Source: an uncultured Corynebacterium sp.
GTDB lineage: Bacteria > Actinomycetota > Actinomycetes > Mycobacteriales > Mycobacteriaceae
Assembly: GCF_947253065.1 (NCBI RefSeq)
Contig: NZ_CAMXWS010000009.1
Span: 1-62,146 of the forward strand
Direction: 5' to 3'
Length of the DNA: 62,146 nucleotides
The notes under the pieces are model-generated. The model was given only the letters and a program-made list of their open reading frames with translations, searched no databases and had not been told where the DNA came from. Position numbers and translations under genes: made by a program. The stretch's first letter is position 1. Each line of letters opens with the position of its first letter. Positions 9,146 to 18,061 of this stretch are shown piece by piece.

Positions 9146-9943
9146 ATGAGGGGAAGCTTCCACGCACCCGAATTGGACCCAGAATTTTTCCCGGGGCAAT
9201 ACTTCGGCCAAATGCTCGGGGAAGACTTCCTCGGCGGTTGGTTCGCGCTGGATCGCATCATGATCGTCCGCCTGTTCATGGCGGCCGTTCTGATCATCCT
9301 GTTCCTGCTGGCTTTCCGGAAACCGCAACTGGTTCCCAAGGGCCTGCAGAACTTTGGTGAGTTGGCAGTGGACTTCGTCCGCCTGCACATCGCCGAAGAC
9401 ATCTTGGGCAAGAAAGAAGGTCGTCGATTCCTTCCGGTTATCGCGACCATCTTCTTCACAGTGCTCTTCATGAACGTTGCCACGATCATCCCGGGGTTGA
9501 ACATCTCCCCGAGCTCACGCATCGGCCTTCCGATCGTGCTCGCGGCGGTGGGATACTTCACCATGATCTACGCGGGCGCTGCGCGCCACGGATTCGGCAA
9601 ATACGTGAAGCACTCGCTCGTGATTCCTAACTTGCCTCCGGCACTTCACCTCCTGGTGGTGCCGATCGAGTTCTTCTCGACATTCATTCTGCGTCCGGTC
9701 ACCCTGGCTCTTCGTCTTATGGCGAACTTCCTGGCCGGCCACATCATTCTTGTCCTGCTGTACTCCGCCACGAACTTCTTCTTCTGGCAGCTGAACGGCT
9801 GGACGGCAATGAGTGGCCTCACACTGGTCGCAGCGGTTCTGTTCACCCTGTACGAGTTGATTGTTATCTTCCTGCAGGCGTACATCTTCGCCCTCTTGGT
9901 CGCGGTGTACATCGAACTGTCGCTGCACGCAGATTCGCACTAG
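9146..9943 (+). CDS. atpB: ATP synthase subunit a
   Basis: Fo subunit a forms the proton half-channels against the c-ring. About 265 residues with 5-6 helices; the C-terminal part ILRPVTLALRLMANFLAGH carries the essential Arg, and LLYSATNFFF and IFLQAYIFALLVAVYI follow. The ATG at 9146 gives Met-Arg-Gly-Ser-Phe-His-Ala-Pro-Glu, matching the C. glutamicum-type N-terminus; a TTG two codons upstream is less likely. First gene of atpBEFHAGDC. Confidence 0.95.
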   Translation: MRGSFHAPELDPEFFPGQYFGQMLGEDFLGGWFALDRIMIVRLFMAAVLIILFLLAFRKPQLVPKGLQNFGELAVDFVRLHIAEDILGKKEGRRFLPVIATIFFTVLFMNVATIIPGLNISPSSRIGLPIVLAAVGYFTMIYAGAARHGFGKYVKHSLVIPNLPPALHLLVVPIEFFSTFILRPVTLALRLMANFLAGHIILVLLYSATNFFFWQLNGWTAMSGLTLVAAVLFTLYELIVIFLQAYIFALLVAVYIELSLHADSH

Positions 9944-10051
9944 TCAGGCGCGAACTGACTGAAACTGGCCAACTGAATAACCCCACATACACTTCGTCAC
10001 CGCTCGGGCCTTGACCAAAGGGCCGGGCACCAAGAAAGGGAACGACTTTCC

Positions 10052-10294
10052 ATGAACGACATCATTCTCGCGCAGGCAGCAGACGAGTCCACCATCAAGG
10101 GCCTCGGCACCATCGGCTACGGCATCGCGACCATCGGCCCGGGCCTGGGCATCGGTATCCTCGTCGGCAAGACCGTCGAGGGCATGGCACGTCAGCCGGA
10201 GATGGCTGGCCAGCTGCGTACCACCATGTTCCTGGGTATCGCCTTCGTTGAGGCACTTGCCCTGATCGGCCTCGTCGCCGGCTTCCTGTTCTAA
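10052..10294 (+). CDS. atpE: ATP synthase subunit c
   Basis: 80 residues in two membrane helices joined by the polar loop ARQPEMAGQLR. The proton-carrying Glu is in FVEALALIGLV. Forms the rotating c-ring. An AAGAAAGGG ribosome binding site lies about 12 nt upstream of the ATG. Confidence 0.97.
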   Translation: MNDIILAQAADESTIKGLGTIGYGIATIGPGLGIGILVGKTVEGMARQPEMAGQLRTTMFLGIAFVEALALIGLVAGFLF

Positions 10295-10341
10295 AAGAAC
10301 ACGCAGAAAAACTCGTAAACCTTTTAGTACAGGAGCAACCA

Positions 10342-10923
10342 ATGACGAACGTCATCTACCTACTTGCGGCCGGGGAGGCCGAGCAGGTGCCGTTTGAAGG
10401 CGGCAACTCCATCCTCCTGCCCAAGACTTACGACCTCGTCTGGTCCCTCGTTGTCTTCCTCATCGTCTTCCTCCTCTTCTGGAAGTTCGTGCTTCCGAAG
10501 TTCCAGGAAGTCCTCGCAGAACGCGAAGACAAGATCAAGGGTGGCATTGAACGCGCTGAGTCCGCTCAGGCGCAGGCCAAGGCCGCTCTGGAGAAGAACA
10601 ACGCTCAGCTCGCTGAAGCACGTGCCGAAGCTGCAGAAATCCGCGAAGCAGCCCGCCAGAAGGGCAAGGAAATCGAGGCAGAAGCACGCGCAAACGCAGA
10701 GGCAGAGTCCCGCCGCATCGTCGAGAACGGCGAGAAGCAGCTCCAGGCCTCCCGCGAGCAGGTCATCGCAGAACTGCGCAACGACCTGGGCCAGAACTCC
10801 ATCACGCTCGCTGAGGAACTCCTCGGTGCAGAGCTCTCGGACAACACCCGTCGCTCGAACACCATCGATGCTTTCCTGAGCCAGCTGGATACCGTCTCCG
10901 CCCGCTCGGCGACGCGGAAGTGA
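10342..10923 (+). CDS. atpF: ATP synthase subunit b
   Basis: Peripheral stator. 193 residues: a short N-terminal segment, one membrane helix at about 32-52 (LVWSLVVFLIVFLLFW), then a long Ala/Glu/Lys/Arg-rich coiled coil ending at the delta-binding C-terminus. AGGAGCAACC precedes the ATG. Confidence 0.97.
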   Translation: MTNVIYLLAAGEAEQVPFEGGNSILLPKTYDLVWSLVVFLIVFLLFWKFVLPKFQEVLAEREDKIKGGIERAESAQAQAKAALEKNNAQLAEARAEAAEIREAARQKGKEIEAEARANAEAESRRIVENGEKQLQASREQVIAELRNDLGQNSITLAEELLGAELSDNTRRSNTIDAFLSQLDTVSARSATRK

Positions 10924-10931
10924 GGTAGTCC

Positions 10932-11765
10932 ATGAGAGCAGCTAGCCGCGAAGCACAGACTCGGGTTGCCGAGAAGCTGGACGCATCACTGCGTGCAGGT
11001 GACAACACCGTCTCCACTGCAGCACAGGTGGGCACTGAACTGTTCCTCGTTGTGGATCAGCTCGAACAGCACCGCCCGTTGCGTATCGCAGTGGCGGACG
11101 CGTCGCTCGCAGCAGAACAGCGCGTCGGCATGATCAGTGACGTTTTCGGGTCCAAGGTGGCAGAGTCCACCCTGACCGTGCTGAAGGACGCAGCAGAGCA
11201 AGAATGGTCCACCCCGCGCGAATTCCGTGAAGGTCTCGTGCACTTGGGCCGTCGCGCACTTCTGCGCGGCGCTGAGAGCGAGGGCAAGCTGGAGCACGTC
11301 GAAAACGAGCTCTTCGCCCTGTCCCGTCTCCTCGAGCGCGAAGGCGAACTGACCCAGCTGCTGTCGGACCGCCGCGCAACCGCAGACCAGAAGCGCCAGC
11401 TTCTGGCAAGCGTTCTGTACGGCAAGGTGTCCATGTACACCGAGGCACTTGCGCTTCAGGTGATTGGTCGCCCCGAACAGAACCCGGTCGACGACATCGC
11501 CGCAGTTTCGCGCGAATCCGCAGAACTGACCGGCAAGACGGTTGCGGAGGTCACTTCCGCGACAGAGCTGACCGATGCGCAGCGTGACGCACTGGCAGAC
11601 AAGCTAGGCAAGATTTACGGCCGCGAGATGGCCATCCACTCCGAGGTTGACCCCAGCCTCCTCGGCGGTGTGACCATCCGCGTTGGCGACGAGCTTATCG
11701 ACGGCTCCACGCGCGGCAAGCTGTCGCGCCTGCGTGCCGACATGGCAGCCAACACGGCTTTTTAA
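10932..11765 (+). CDS. atpH: ATP synthase subunit delta
   Basis: Connects the F1 head to the stator b subunit. 277 residues, long for OSCP/delta proteins (about 180 in E. coli) as is usual in corynebacteria; the extra length is an N-terminal helical domain. The C-terminus VTIRVGDELIDGSTRGKLSRL is the family signature, and within it the repeated CTTATCGACG word encodes Leu-Ile-Asp. Confidence 0.95.
   Translation: MRAASREAQTRVAEKLDASLRAGDNTVSTAAQVGTELFLVVDQLEQHRPLRIAVADASLAAEQRVGMISDVFGSKVAESTLTVLKDAAEQEWSTPREFREGLVHLGRRALLRGAESEGKLEHVENELFALSRLLEREGELTQLLSDRRATADQKRQLLASVLYGKVSMYTEALALQVIGRPEQNPVDDIAAVSRESAELTGKTVAEVTSATELTDAQRDALADKLGKIYGREMAIHSEVDPSLLGGVTIRVGDELIDGSTRGKLSRLRADMAANTAF
11693..11703 (+). 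repeat. GCTTATCGACG word, copy 3
   Basis: In atpH; Leu-Ile-Asp in the conserved C-terminus. Confidence 0.95.
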
Positions 11766-11805
11766 GACGAACATGCTGGAACAATCTACCGAGAGCAGGA
11801 AGAAC

Positions 11806-13452
11806 ATGGCGGAGCTGACGATCTCCTCCGATGAGATCCGTAGCGCGATAGCGAACTACACCTCGAGCTACTCCGCGGAGGCCTCCCGTGAGGAGGTCGG
11901 CGTGGTGACGTCGGCTGCAGATGGTATTGCCCAGGTTTCCGGGCTGCCGGGCTGCATGACCAACGAGCTGCTTGAGTTCCCGAACGGCGTCATCGGCGTC
12001 GCACAGAACCTCGACACCGACACGATTGGTGTTGTGGTGCTGGGTAATTTCGAGACCCTCACCGAGGGTGACAAAGTTGTACGGACGGGCGAAGTCCTGT
12101 CCATCCCGGTCGGAGATAACTTCCTCGGCCGCGTGATCAACCCACTGGGCCAGCCGATTGACGGCCTCGGCCCGATCGAGTCTGAAGAAGAGCGCGTGCT
12201 CGAGCTTCAGGCCGCAGGCGTCCTCGACCGTCAGCCGGTCGAGGAGCCGATGCAGACCGGCATCAAGGCTATCGACGCAATGACGCCGATCGGCCGTGGT
12301 CAGCGTCAGCTGATCATTGGTGACCGTAAGACCGGTAAGACCGCAGTCTGCATTGACACCATCCTCAACCAGAAGGCTTTCTGGGAGACCGGCGACAAGA
12401 CCAAGCAGGTTCGCTGCATCTACGTCGCTATCGGCCAGAAGGGCTCGACCATCGCAGGTGTGCGTCGCACCCTCGAGGAGAACGGGGCACTGGACTACAC
12501 CACCATCGTGGCAGCTCCGGCATCCGACTCCGCTGGCTTCAAGTGGCTCGCACCGTTCGCTGGTGCAGCACTGGGTCAGCACTGGATGTACCAGGGCAAT
12601 CACGTCCTGGTCATTTACGATGATCTGACCAAGCAGGCTGAGGCATACCGCGCCATCTCGCTGCTGCTTCGTCGTCCGCCGGGCCGCGAGGCTTACCCGG
12701 GTGACGTGTTCTACCTGCACTCCCGACTGCTGGAGCGCGCCGCCAAGCTTAACGACGAGCTCGGTGCAGGCTCCCTGACCGCTCTCCCGATCATCGAGAC
12801 GAAGGCGAACGATGTGGGCGCCTTCATTCCGACCAACGTCATCTCGATTACGGACGGCCAGTGCTTCCTGCAGTCCGACCTGTTCAACCAGGGTGTGCGC
12901 CCGGCTATCGACGTGGGTATCTCTGTCTCCCGTGTCGGTGGTGCAGCACAGACCAAGGGCATGAAGAAGGTCGCCGGTAACCTCCGTCTGGACCTGGCCG
13001 CATACCGCGACCTGGAGTCCTTCGCAGCCTTCGCATCCGACCTGGATGACGCTTCCAAGCGTCAGCTCGAGCGTGGCCAGCGCCTCGTTGAGCTGCTGAA
13101 GCAGGCTGAGAACTCTCCGCAGCCGGTCGAGTACCAGATCATCTCGATCTTCCTCGCTAATGAGGGCGCATTCGACTCCGTTCCCGTCGAAGACGTCCGC
13201 CGTTACGAGGCAGAGCTCCACGAGACGATCCGTGCTGAGGCCCCGCAGGTCTACGAGCAGATCGATGGTGGCGCCGCTTTGTCTGACGAGTCCAAGGAAT
13301 CCCTGAAGGCCGTCAACGAGCGCTTCGCTGGTACCTTCCAGCCCACCAACGAGGAGCACGTCGTCCGCGAGCCGGAAGCAAAGCCGCTCGACGAGGCGGA
13401 TGTTTCCAAGCACCAGCTCAACGTTTCTCGTAAGTCGCAGAAGCGCGACTAG
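11806..13452 (+). CDS. atpA: ATP synthase subunit alpha
   Basis: Non-catalytic nucleotide-binding F1 subunit. 548 residues from the ATG at 11806 (Met-Ala-Glu-Leu-Thr-Ile-Ser-Ser), preceded by AGGAAG. The frame is open upstream across the atpH 3' end, but those codons are not alpha-like. Walker A GDRKTGKTAV at about 170, then IYVAIGQKGST, and the signature PAIDVGISVSRVGGAAQ near 365. Confidence 0.97.
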   Translation: MAELTISSDEIRSAIANYTSSYSAEASREEVGVVTSAADGIAQVSGLPGCMTNELLEFPNGVIGVAQNLDTDTIGVVVLGNFETLTEGDKVVRTGEVLSIPVGDNFLGRVINPLGQPIDGLGPIESEEERVLELQAAGVLDRQPVEEPMQTGIKAIDAMTPIGRGQRQLIIGDRKTGKTAVCIDTILNQKAFWETGDKTKQVRCIYVAIGQKGSTIAGVRRTLEENGALDYTTIVAAPASDSAGFKWLAPFAGAALGQHWMYQGNHVLVIYDDLTKQAEAYRAISLLLRRPPGREAYPGDVFYLHSRLLERAAKLNDELGAGSLTALPIIETKANDVGAFIPTNVISITDGQCFLQSDLFNQGVRPAIDVGISVSRVGGAAQTKGMKKVAGNLRLDLAAYRDLESFAAFASDLDDASKRQLERGQRLVELLKQAENSPQPVEYQIISIFLANEGAFDSVPVEDVRRYEAELHETIRAEAPQVYEQIDGGAALSDESKESLKAVNERFAGTFQPTNEEHVVREPEAKPLDEADVSKHQLNVSRKSQKRD

Positions 13453-13522
13453 TTCATAATTCAACGGACTAGACGAGCGAATTCGACTCACTACGACTTA
13501 AGAGAAAGGAGGAGCACACACC

Positions 13523-14497
13523 ATGGCTACACTTCGCGAACTGCGTGACCGCATTAGGTCCGTCAATTCCACGAAGAAGATCACCAAGGCCCAGGAGCTG
13601 ATCGCGACCTCGCGCATCACCAAGGCCCAGCAGCGCGTTGAGGCGGCCCAGCCGTACGCCAACGAGATGCAGGACATGATGGAGCGTCTCGCTTCAGCCA
13701 CCAACCTGGATCACCCGATGCTTCGTGAACGCGAAAACGGCAAGGTGGCGGCGATGCTCGTGGTTACTTCTGACCGCGGTATGGCCGGCGGTTACAACCA
13801 CAACGTGCTCAAAAAGGCTGCGGAACTGGAGCGCATGCTTCAGGACAGTGGCTACGACGTTGTTCGCTTCATCACCGGCGGCAAGGGCGTAACCCACTAC
13901 GACTTCCGCGATCAGGAGATCGCCGGAGCGTGGACTGGTTGGTCCCAGGACCCGTCGTGGGAACTCACCCACGACGTCCGCCAGCACATGATTCAAGGCT
14001 TCGAAGCTAGCTCCGAAGGCGACGTGAAATGGCGTGAAGGCCTGCGCGGCGCTGAGGGTCAGCCTGTCCGAGGCTTCGATCAGGTGCATGTGGTGTACAC
14101 CAAGTTCGTGTCCATGCTGTCGCAGGAAGCCACGGTTCACCAGCTTCTTCCGATCGAGCCCGTCATCCATGACGTGGAATTCGAGCAGAAGGATCTGCTG
14201 AACACGTCCGGCAACGTGTTGCCGGATATGGATTTCGAGCCGGATGCAGAAACGCTCATGGAGCAGCTGCTTCCCGCGTACGTTTCCAGGTCGCTCTACT
14301 CGATCTTCCTGGAAGCGTCGGCTGCCGAGTCCGCGTCGCGTCGCACAGCGATGAAGAACGCAACGGACAACGCAACCGAACTGGCCGGCGAGCTGTCGCG
14401 TGAAGCGAACCAGCTCCGTCAGGCGAAGATTACCCAGGAAATCACCGAGATTATCGGCGGCGCTGGCGCGTTGTCCGGTAGCGGAGAAAGTGACTAG
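13523..14497 (+). CDS. atpG: ATP synthase subunit gamma
   Basis: Central rotor shaft. 324 residues. N-terminal helix MATLRELRDRIRSVNSTKKI and C-terminal helix SRRTAMKNATDNATELAGEL are the two coiled-coil strands; TSDRGMAGGYN is conserved. A strong AAAGGAGGAG ribosome binding site lies upstream. Ends 3 bp before atpD. Confidence 0.97.
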   Translation: MATLRELRDRIRSVNSTKKITKAQELIATSRITKAQQRVEAAQPYANEMQDMMERLASATNLDHPMLRERENGKVAAMLVVTSDRGMAGGYNHNVLKKAAELERMLQDSGYDVVRFITGGKGVTHYDFRDQEIAGAWTGWSQDPSWELTHDVRQHMIQGFEASSEGDVKWREGLRGAEGQPVRGFDQVHVVYTKFVSMLSQEATVHQLLPIEPVIHDVEFEQKDLLNTSGNVLPDMDFEPDAETLMEQLLPAYVSRSLYSIFLEASAAESASRRTAMKNATDNATELAGELSREANQLRQAKITQEITEIIGGAGALSGSGESD

Positions 14498-14500
14498 AAC

Positions 14501-16051
14501 ATGACTACAGCTCAATCTTTTGATGGGCGTAACGACGAGCCGACCGGGGCCGATGACAACGTCGCAGCCTCCGGTGCCGTCGAGAACGCCGCTGATAATG
14601 CCACCCAGGCTCGTAGCGCTGAGAGCACCCAGAACCCGCAGGGTTCTGAGAACGGCCGCGTCGTGCGTGTCATCGGCGCTGTCGTCGACGTGGAATTCCC
14701 ACGCGGCGAACTGCCGGAGCTCTACAACGCTCTGCACACCAACATCGAACTCGAGGCAGTGGCAAAGACCATTACGCTCGAGGTTGCTCAGTTCCTGAGC
14801 GACGGCCTCGTCCGTACCATTGCGATGGCTCCGACCGATGGCCTCGTCCGCGGTGCCAAGGTCGTCGACACCGGTAACCCGATTTCGGTGCCGGTCGGCG
14901 ACCAGGTCAAGGGCCACGTCTTTAACGCTCTCGGCGACTGCCTGGACGACCCGTCGGTCGGCCAGGACGGCGAGCGCTGGGGCATCCACCGCGAGCCCCC
15001 GGCGTTCAAGGACCTCGAGGGCAAGACCGAGATTCTCGAGACCGGTATTAAGGTCATCGACCTGCTTACCCCGTACGTGAAGGGCGGCAAGATTGGCCTC
15101 TTCGGTGGTGCAGGTGTGGGTAAGACCGTTCTTATCCAGGAGATGATTACCCGTATTGCACGCGAGTTCTCCGGTACGTCGGTCTTTGCCGGCGTCGGTG
15201 AGCGTACGCGTGAGGGTACGGACCTCTTCCTCGAGATGGAGGACATGGGCGTCCTTCCGGATACTGCCCTTGTCTTCGGCCAGATGGATGAGCCGCCAGG
15301 GGTTCGTATGCGCGTGGCCCTGTCCGGTCTGACCATGGCGGAGTACTTCCGCGATGTCCAGAACCAGGACGTGCTGCTGTTCATCGATAACATCTTCCGT
15401 TTCACTCAGGCAGGTTCTGAGGTGTCCACGCTGCTCGGCCGTATGCCGTCCGCTGTGGGTTACCAGCCGACCCTGGCTGATGAGATGGGTGTTCTCCAGG
15501 AGCGCATTACCTCGACCAAGGGCCGTTCGATTACGTCCCTGCAGGCCGTTTACGTGCCGGCAGATGACTACACCGACCCGGCTCCGGCGACGACCTTCGC
15601 TCACCTGGATGCGACGACCGAGCTCTCCCGTTCCATTGCATCGAAGGGTATTTACCCGGCAGTGGATCCGCTGACCTCAACTTCCCGCATCCTCGAGCCG
15701 GGCATCGTCGGCGAGCGTCACTACGAGGTTGCTCAGAAGGTGATCCACATTCTGCAGAAGAACAAGGAGCTGCAGGACATCATCGCCATCCTCGGTATGG
15801 ACGAGCTGTCTGAGGAAGACAAGATCACCGTTATGCGTGCTCGTAAGATCCAGCGCTTCCTGGGCCAGAACTTCTTCGTCGCTAAGAAGTTCACCGGTGA
15901 TGAGGGTTCGTACGTGCCGCTCGAGGAGACGATCGATGCCTTCGATCGCCTCGCATCTGGCGAGTTCGACCACTACCCGGAGCAGGCCTTCAACAACCTC
16001 GGCGGTCTGGACGACGTCGAAACTGCGTACGCGAAGCTGCAAGAGAAGTAG
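14501..16051 (+). CDS. atpD: ATP synthase subunit beta with an extended N-terminus
   Basis: Catalytic F1 subunit: Walker A GGAGVGKTVLIQ, GERTREGTDL, Walker B-like VLLFIDNIFRFTQAGSEVS. 516 residues, about 30-35 more than typical. The conserved domain begins at GRVVRVIGAVVDVEFPRGE near residue 53; before it is a polar Asp/Asn/Ala/Glu-rich stretch. The opening Met-Thr-Thr-Ala resembles the C. glutamicum protein, so the ATG is probably right and the extra residues are an insertion behind it. Confidence 0.96.
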   Translation: MTTAQSFDGRNDEPTGADDNVAASGAVENAADNATQARSAESTQNPQGSENGRVVRVIGAVVDVEFPRGELPELYNALHTNIELEAVAKTITLEVAQFLSDGLVRTIAMAPTDGLVRGAKVVDTGNPISVPVGDQVKGHVFNALGDCLDDPSVGQDGERWGIHREPPAFKDLEGKTEILETGIKVIDLLTPYVKGGKIGLFGGAGVGKTVLIQEMITRIAREFSGTSVFAGVGERTREGTDLFLEMEDMGVLPDTALVFGQMDEPPGVRMRVALSGLTMAEYFRDVQNQDVLLFIDNIFRFTQAGSEVSTLLGRMPSAVGYQPTLADEMGVLQERITSTKGRSITSLQAVYVPADDYTDPAPATTFAHLDATTELSRSIASKGIYPAVDPLTSTSRILEPGIVGERHYEVAQKVIHILQKNKELQDIIAILGMDELSEEDKITVMRARKIQRFLGQNFFVAKKFTGDEGSYVPLEETIDAFDRLASGEFDHYPEQAFNNLGGLDDVETAYAKLQEK

Positions 16052-16060
16052 GAGTAGCTC

Positions 16061-16423
16061 ATGGCTGAAATCACCGCGCACCTCGTTTCGGTTGAGCGCA
16101 TGTTGTGGTCGGGTGCGGCAAGCATTGTCACTGCCCAGACCACCGAAGGTGAGATCGGCGTGTTGCCTGGCCACGAGCCGTTCTTGGGCCAGCTCAAGGA
16201 AAACGGTGTCGTGACCATCACCCCGGTCAGCGGCGACAAGGTCGTCGCGGCCGTTCAGGGTGGGTTCGTCTCGGTGACTGGCGACAAGGTCACCATTCTT
16301 GCGGACTACGCAAAGTTCGCTGACGAGGTCAACGCCAACGAGGCGTTCGACGAGGATGATCCCACGTCGAAGGCGCGCCACGACGCAGAGCAGGCTGCTT
16401 TGCGACGTAGCGGCAACGCCTAG
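16061..16423 (+). CDS. atpC: ATP synthase subunit epsilon
   Basis: Rotor-stalk subunit that can inhibit hydrolysis. 120 residues: the N-terminal beta-sandwich (AEITAHLVSVERMLWSG, GEIGVLPGHEPFLGQL) is complete; the C-terminal helical part is short and acidic, as in other actinobacteria. AGGAG before the ATG. Last gene of the operon. Confidence 0.95.
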   Translation: MAEITAHLVSVERMLWSGAASIVTAQTTEGEIGVLPGHEPFLGQLKENGVVTITPVSGDKVVAAVQGGFVSVTGDKVTILADYAKFADEVNANEAFDEDDPTSKARHDAEQAALRRSGNA

Positions 16424-16439
16424 CGCTTAGCTCTCCCTT

Positions 16440-16480
16440 CCGCCCGAACCACGCACTTAGCTGGTTCGGGCGGTTTCTTT
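16440..16480 (+). terminator. Intrinsic terminator of the ATP synthase operon
   Basis: A perfect 12-bp stem, CCGCCCGAACCA (16440-16451) with TGGTTCGGGCGG (16462-16473), a 10-nt loop, then TTTCTTT. Confidence 0.95.
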
Positions 16481-16557
16481 TTGTCGTGTTTGAGCGGGGG
16501 GAGTAGAACTTTTGAGGGGTTAAGCCAAACGCGACTTTGGGATTAAACTGACACCTT

Positions 16558-17016
16558 ATGAAGCTTCTCGGGTTCCTTGTCGGCGCAGTGGTAGTTGTGC
16601 TGCTTGCAGGCGCTGTGTGGAGGTTCCTGACGGTGCGTAATAACGGCACCCCGGCGCTCCTACGTGAACTTCCCGCGGTGGGAACTCAGGGTTGGCGTCA
16701 TGGCATTGCGGCTTATTCCGGCGATATTCTGCGCTTTTTTAAGCTACGCTCGTTTTCCTTTTCCGCTGATACTGTTTTTGACCGCTGTGGTGTAGAGATC
16801 ACTGGAAGGCGTAAGGCCATCGAAACAGAACGGGATTTTATGCCCGGTGTTTCGGTGGTCGTTTCTTTTGTGTCGCACGGCGAAGAGTATGAATTCGCAT
16901 TGGACACTCATGCAGCGATGGCTTTCACGTCGTGGGTTGAGTCAGCGCCGGACATTCGCCAGGAGAGAACCGACGTGAACCGGCTGTATAACCGGGCATT
17001 TCGCGGCAATCAATAG
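16558..17016 (+). CDS. DUF2550 family membrane-anchored protein
   Basis: 152 residues: one N-terminal membrane helix (LLGFLVGAVVVVLLAGAVWRFL), then a soluble domain matching the DUF2550 family (Rv1312-like), which lies between the ATP synthase operon and nucS in many actinobacteria. Function unknown. A -10 box TAAACT (16544-16549) ends 8 nt before the ATG, so the transcript is probably leaderless. Confidence 0.85.
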   Translation: MKLLGFLVGAVVVVLLAGAVWRFLTVRNNGTPALLRELPAVGTQGWRHGIAAYSGDILRFFKLRSFSFSADTVFDRCGVEITGRRKAIETERDFMPGVSVVVSFVSHGEEYEFALDTHAAMAFTSWVESAPDIRQERTDVNRLYNRAFRGNQ

Positions 17017-17070
17017 CTCTGTCGAACCCGTACATCGGAAGCTCGTTTAGCGACGCTAGGGTAGGAGACT

Positions 17071-17763
17071 ATGCGTCTTGTTATCGCCCGCTGCTCGGTG
17101 GATTATGTTGGCCGCTTGGATGCCCATCTTCCACTCGCTGACCGTTTGATCATGATTAAAGCGGACGGCTCATTATCAGTGCATGCTGATGATCGCGCCT
17201 ACAAGCCTTTGAACTGGATGACCCCGCCGTGCACGATCGTCGAGGAACCCATCGTCGATGTGGACGGTGACGAGACCGGTGCCCAACTGTGGGTGGTTGA
17301 GAACCCGAAGGGCGAACAGTTGCGCGTGACTGTCGAGGAGATTCACTCGGACGTCACCTATGACTTGGGTGTGGATCCTGGTCTGATCAAGGATGGTGTG
17401 GAAGCGCACCTGCAGGAGCTCCTCGCGGAGCACATCACGGTGTTGGGCGAGGGGTACACGCTTGTGCGCCGTGAGTACCCAACTCCGCTCGGTCCCGTCG
17501 ACATCATGGCGAAGGACTCGGACGGCAAGGCTGTCGCGGTCGAAGTTAAGCGTCGCGGCAATATTGACGGCGTTGAGCAGCTCACCCGTTACCTGGACAT
17601 GCTCGGCCGCGATGCACTCCTCGGACCTGTCACTGGTGTCTTTGCGGCGCAGGAGATCAAGCCCCAAGCACGAACGCTCGCCGAAGATCGCGGGATTCGA
17701 TGCATCACGCTCGATTATGACGAATTGCGTGGCATCGAATCCGATGAACTACGGCTGTTCTAA
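17071..17763 (+). CDS. nucS: Mismatch-specific endonuclease NucS
   Basis: Cuts both strands at mismatches in the non-canonical repair of actinobacteria that lack MutS/MutL. 230 residues. N-terminal DNA-binding domain from MRLVIARCSVDYVGRL; C-terminal nuclease core with the acidic and Lys residues in GPVDIMAKDSDGKAVAVEVKRRG (the Asp, Glu and Lys of a PD-(D/E)XK site); the final DELRLF resembles a sliding-clamp-binding peptide. TAGGGT lies 8 nt before the ATG, and AGGAG is also present. Confidence 0.93.
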   Translation: MRLVIARCSVDYVGRLDAHLPLADRLIMIKADGSLSVHADDRAYKPLNWMTPPCTIVEEPIVDVDGDETGAQLWVVENPKGEQLRVTVEEIHSDVTYDLGVDPGLIKDGVEAHLQELLAEHITVLGEGYTLVRREYPTPLGPVDIMAKDSDGKAVAVEVKRRGNIDGVEQLTRYLDMLGRDALLGPVTGVFAAQEIKPQARTLAEDRGIRCITLDYDELRGIESDELRLF

Positions 17764-17776
17764 CCAGCGCAAGACC

Positions 17777-18061
17777 ATGCCTCGCAGAAACCGTCGCAAC
17801 CACAGGATCACCCAACCGGCGCGCCAGCTTCCACGTGATGGTGGTGCCTATTACGGCACGCGCGAGGAAGTAGGCCCGCACGGGGATATTTATCTCGTCC
17901 GCCAGATGGGTGCTGCATCAGCGAAGAAGTACTACATCTGCCCGCGGTGCAATCAGAATATTCCTCCAGGTGTGGCACATATTGTGGCGTGGCCGCGCGA
18001 CACCGGGGGACGCGGTGATGATAGGCGGCACTGGCATAGGTTTTGCTGGGAGCGTCGTTAA
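17777..18061 (+). CDS. Small zinc-ribbon-like protein next to nucS
   Basis: 94 residues, starting MPRRNRRNHR. A basic N-terminus is followed by a probable metal site: CPRCNQNIPPGVAH, then RRHWHRFCW. Homologues downstream of nucS are common in actinobacteria and often labelled ATP/GTP-binding, but no nucleotide-binding motif is visible. The pattern suggests a treble-clef or HNH-like zinc fold. Thirteen bp after nucS, so probably co-transcribed. Its stop overlaps the stop of the convergent HNH gene in TTAA. Confidence 0.75.
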   Translation: MPRRNRRNHRITQPARQLPRDGGAYYGTREEVGPHGDIYLVRQMGAASAKKYYICPRCNQNIPPGVAHIVAWPRDTGGRGDDRRHWHRFCWERR

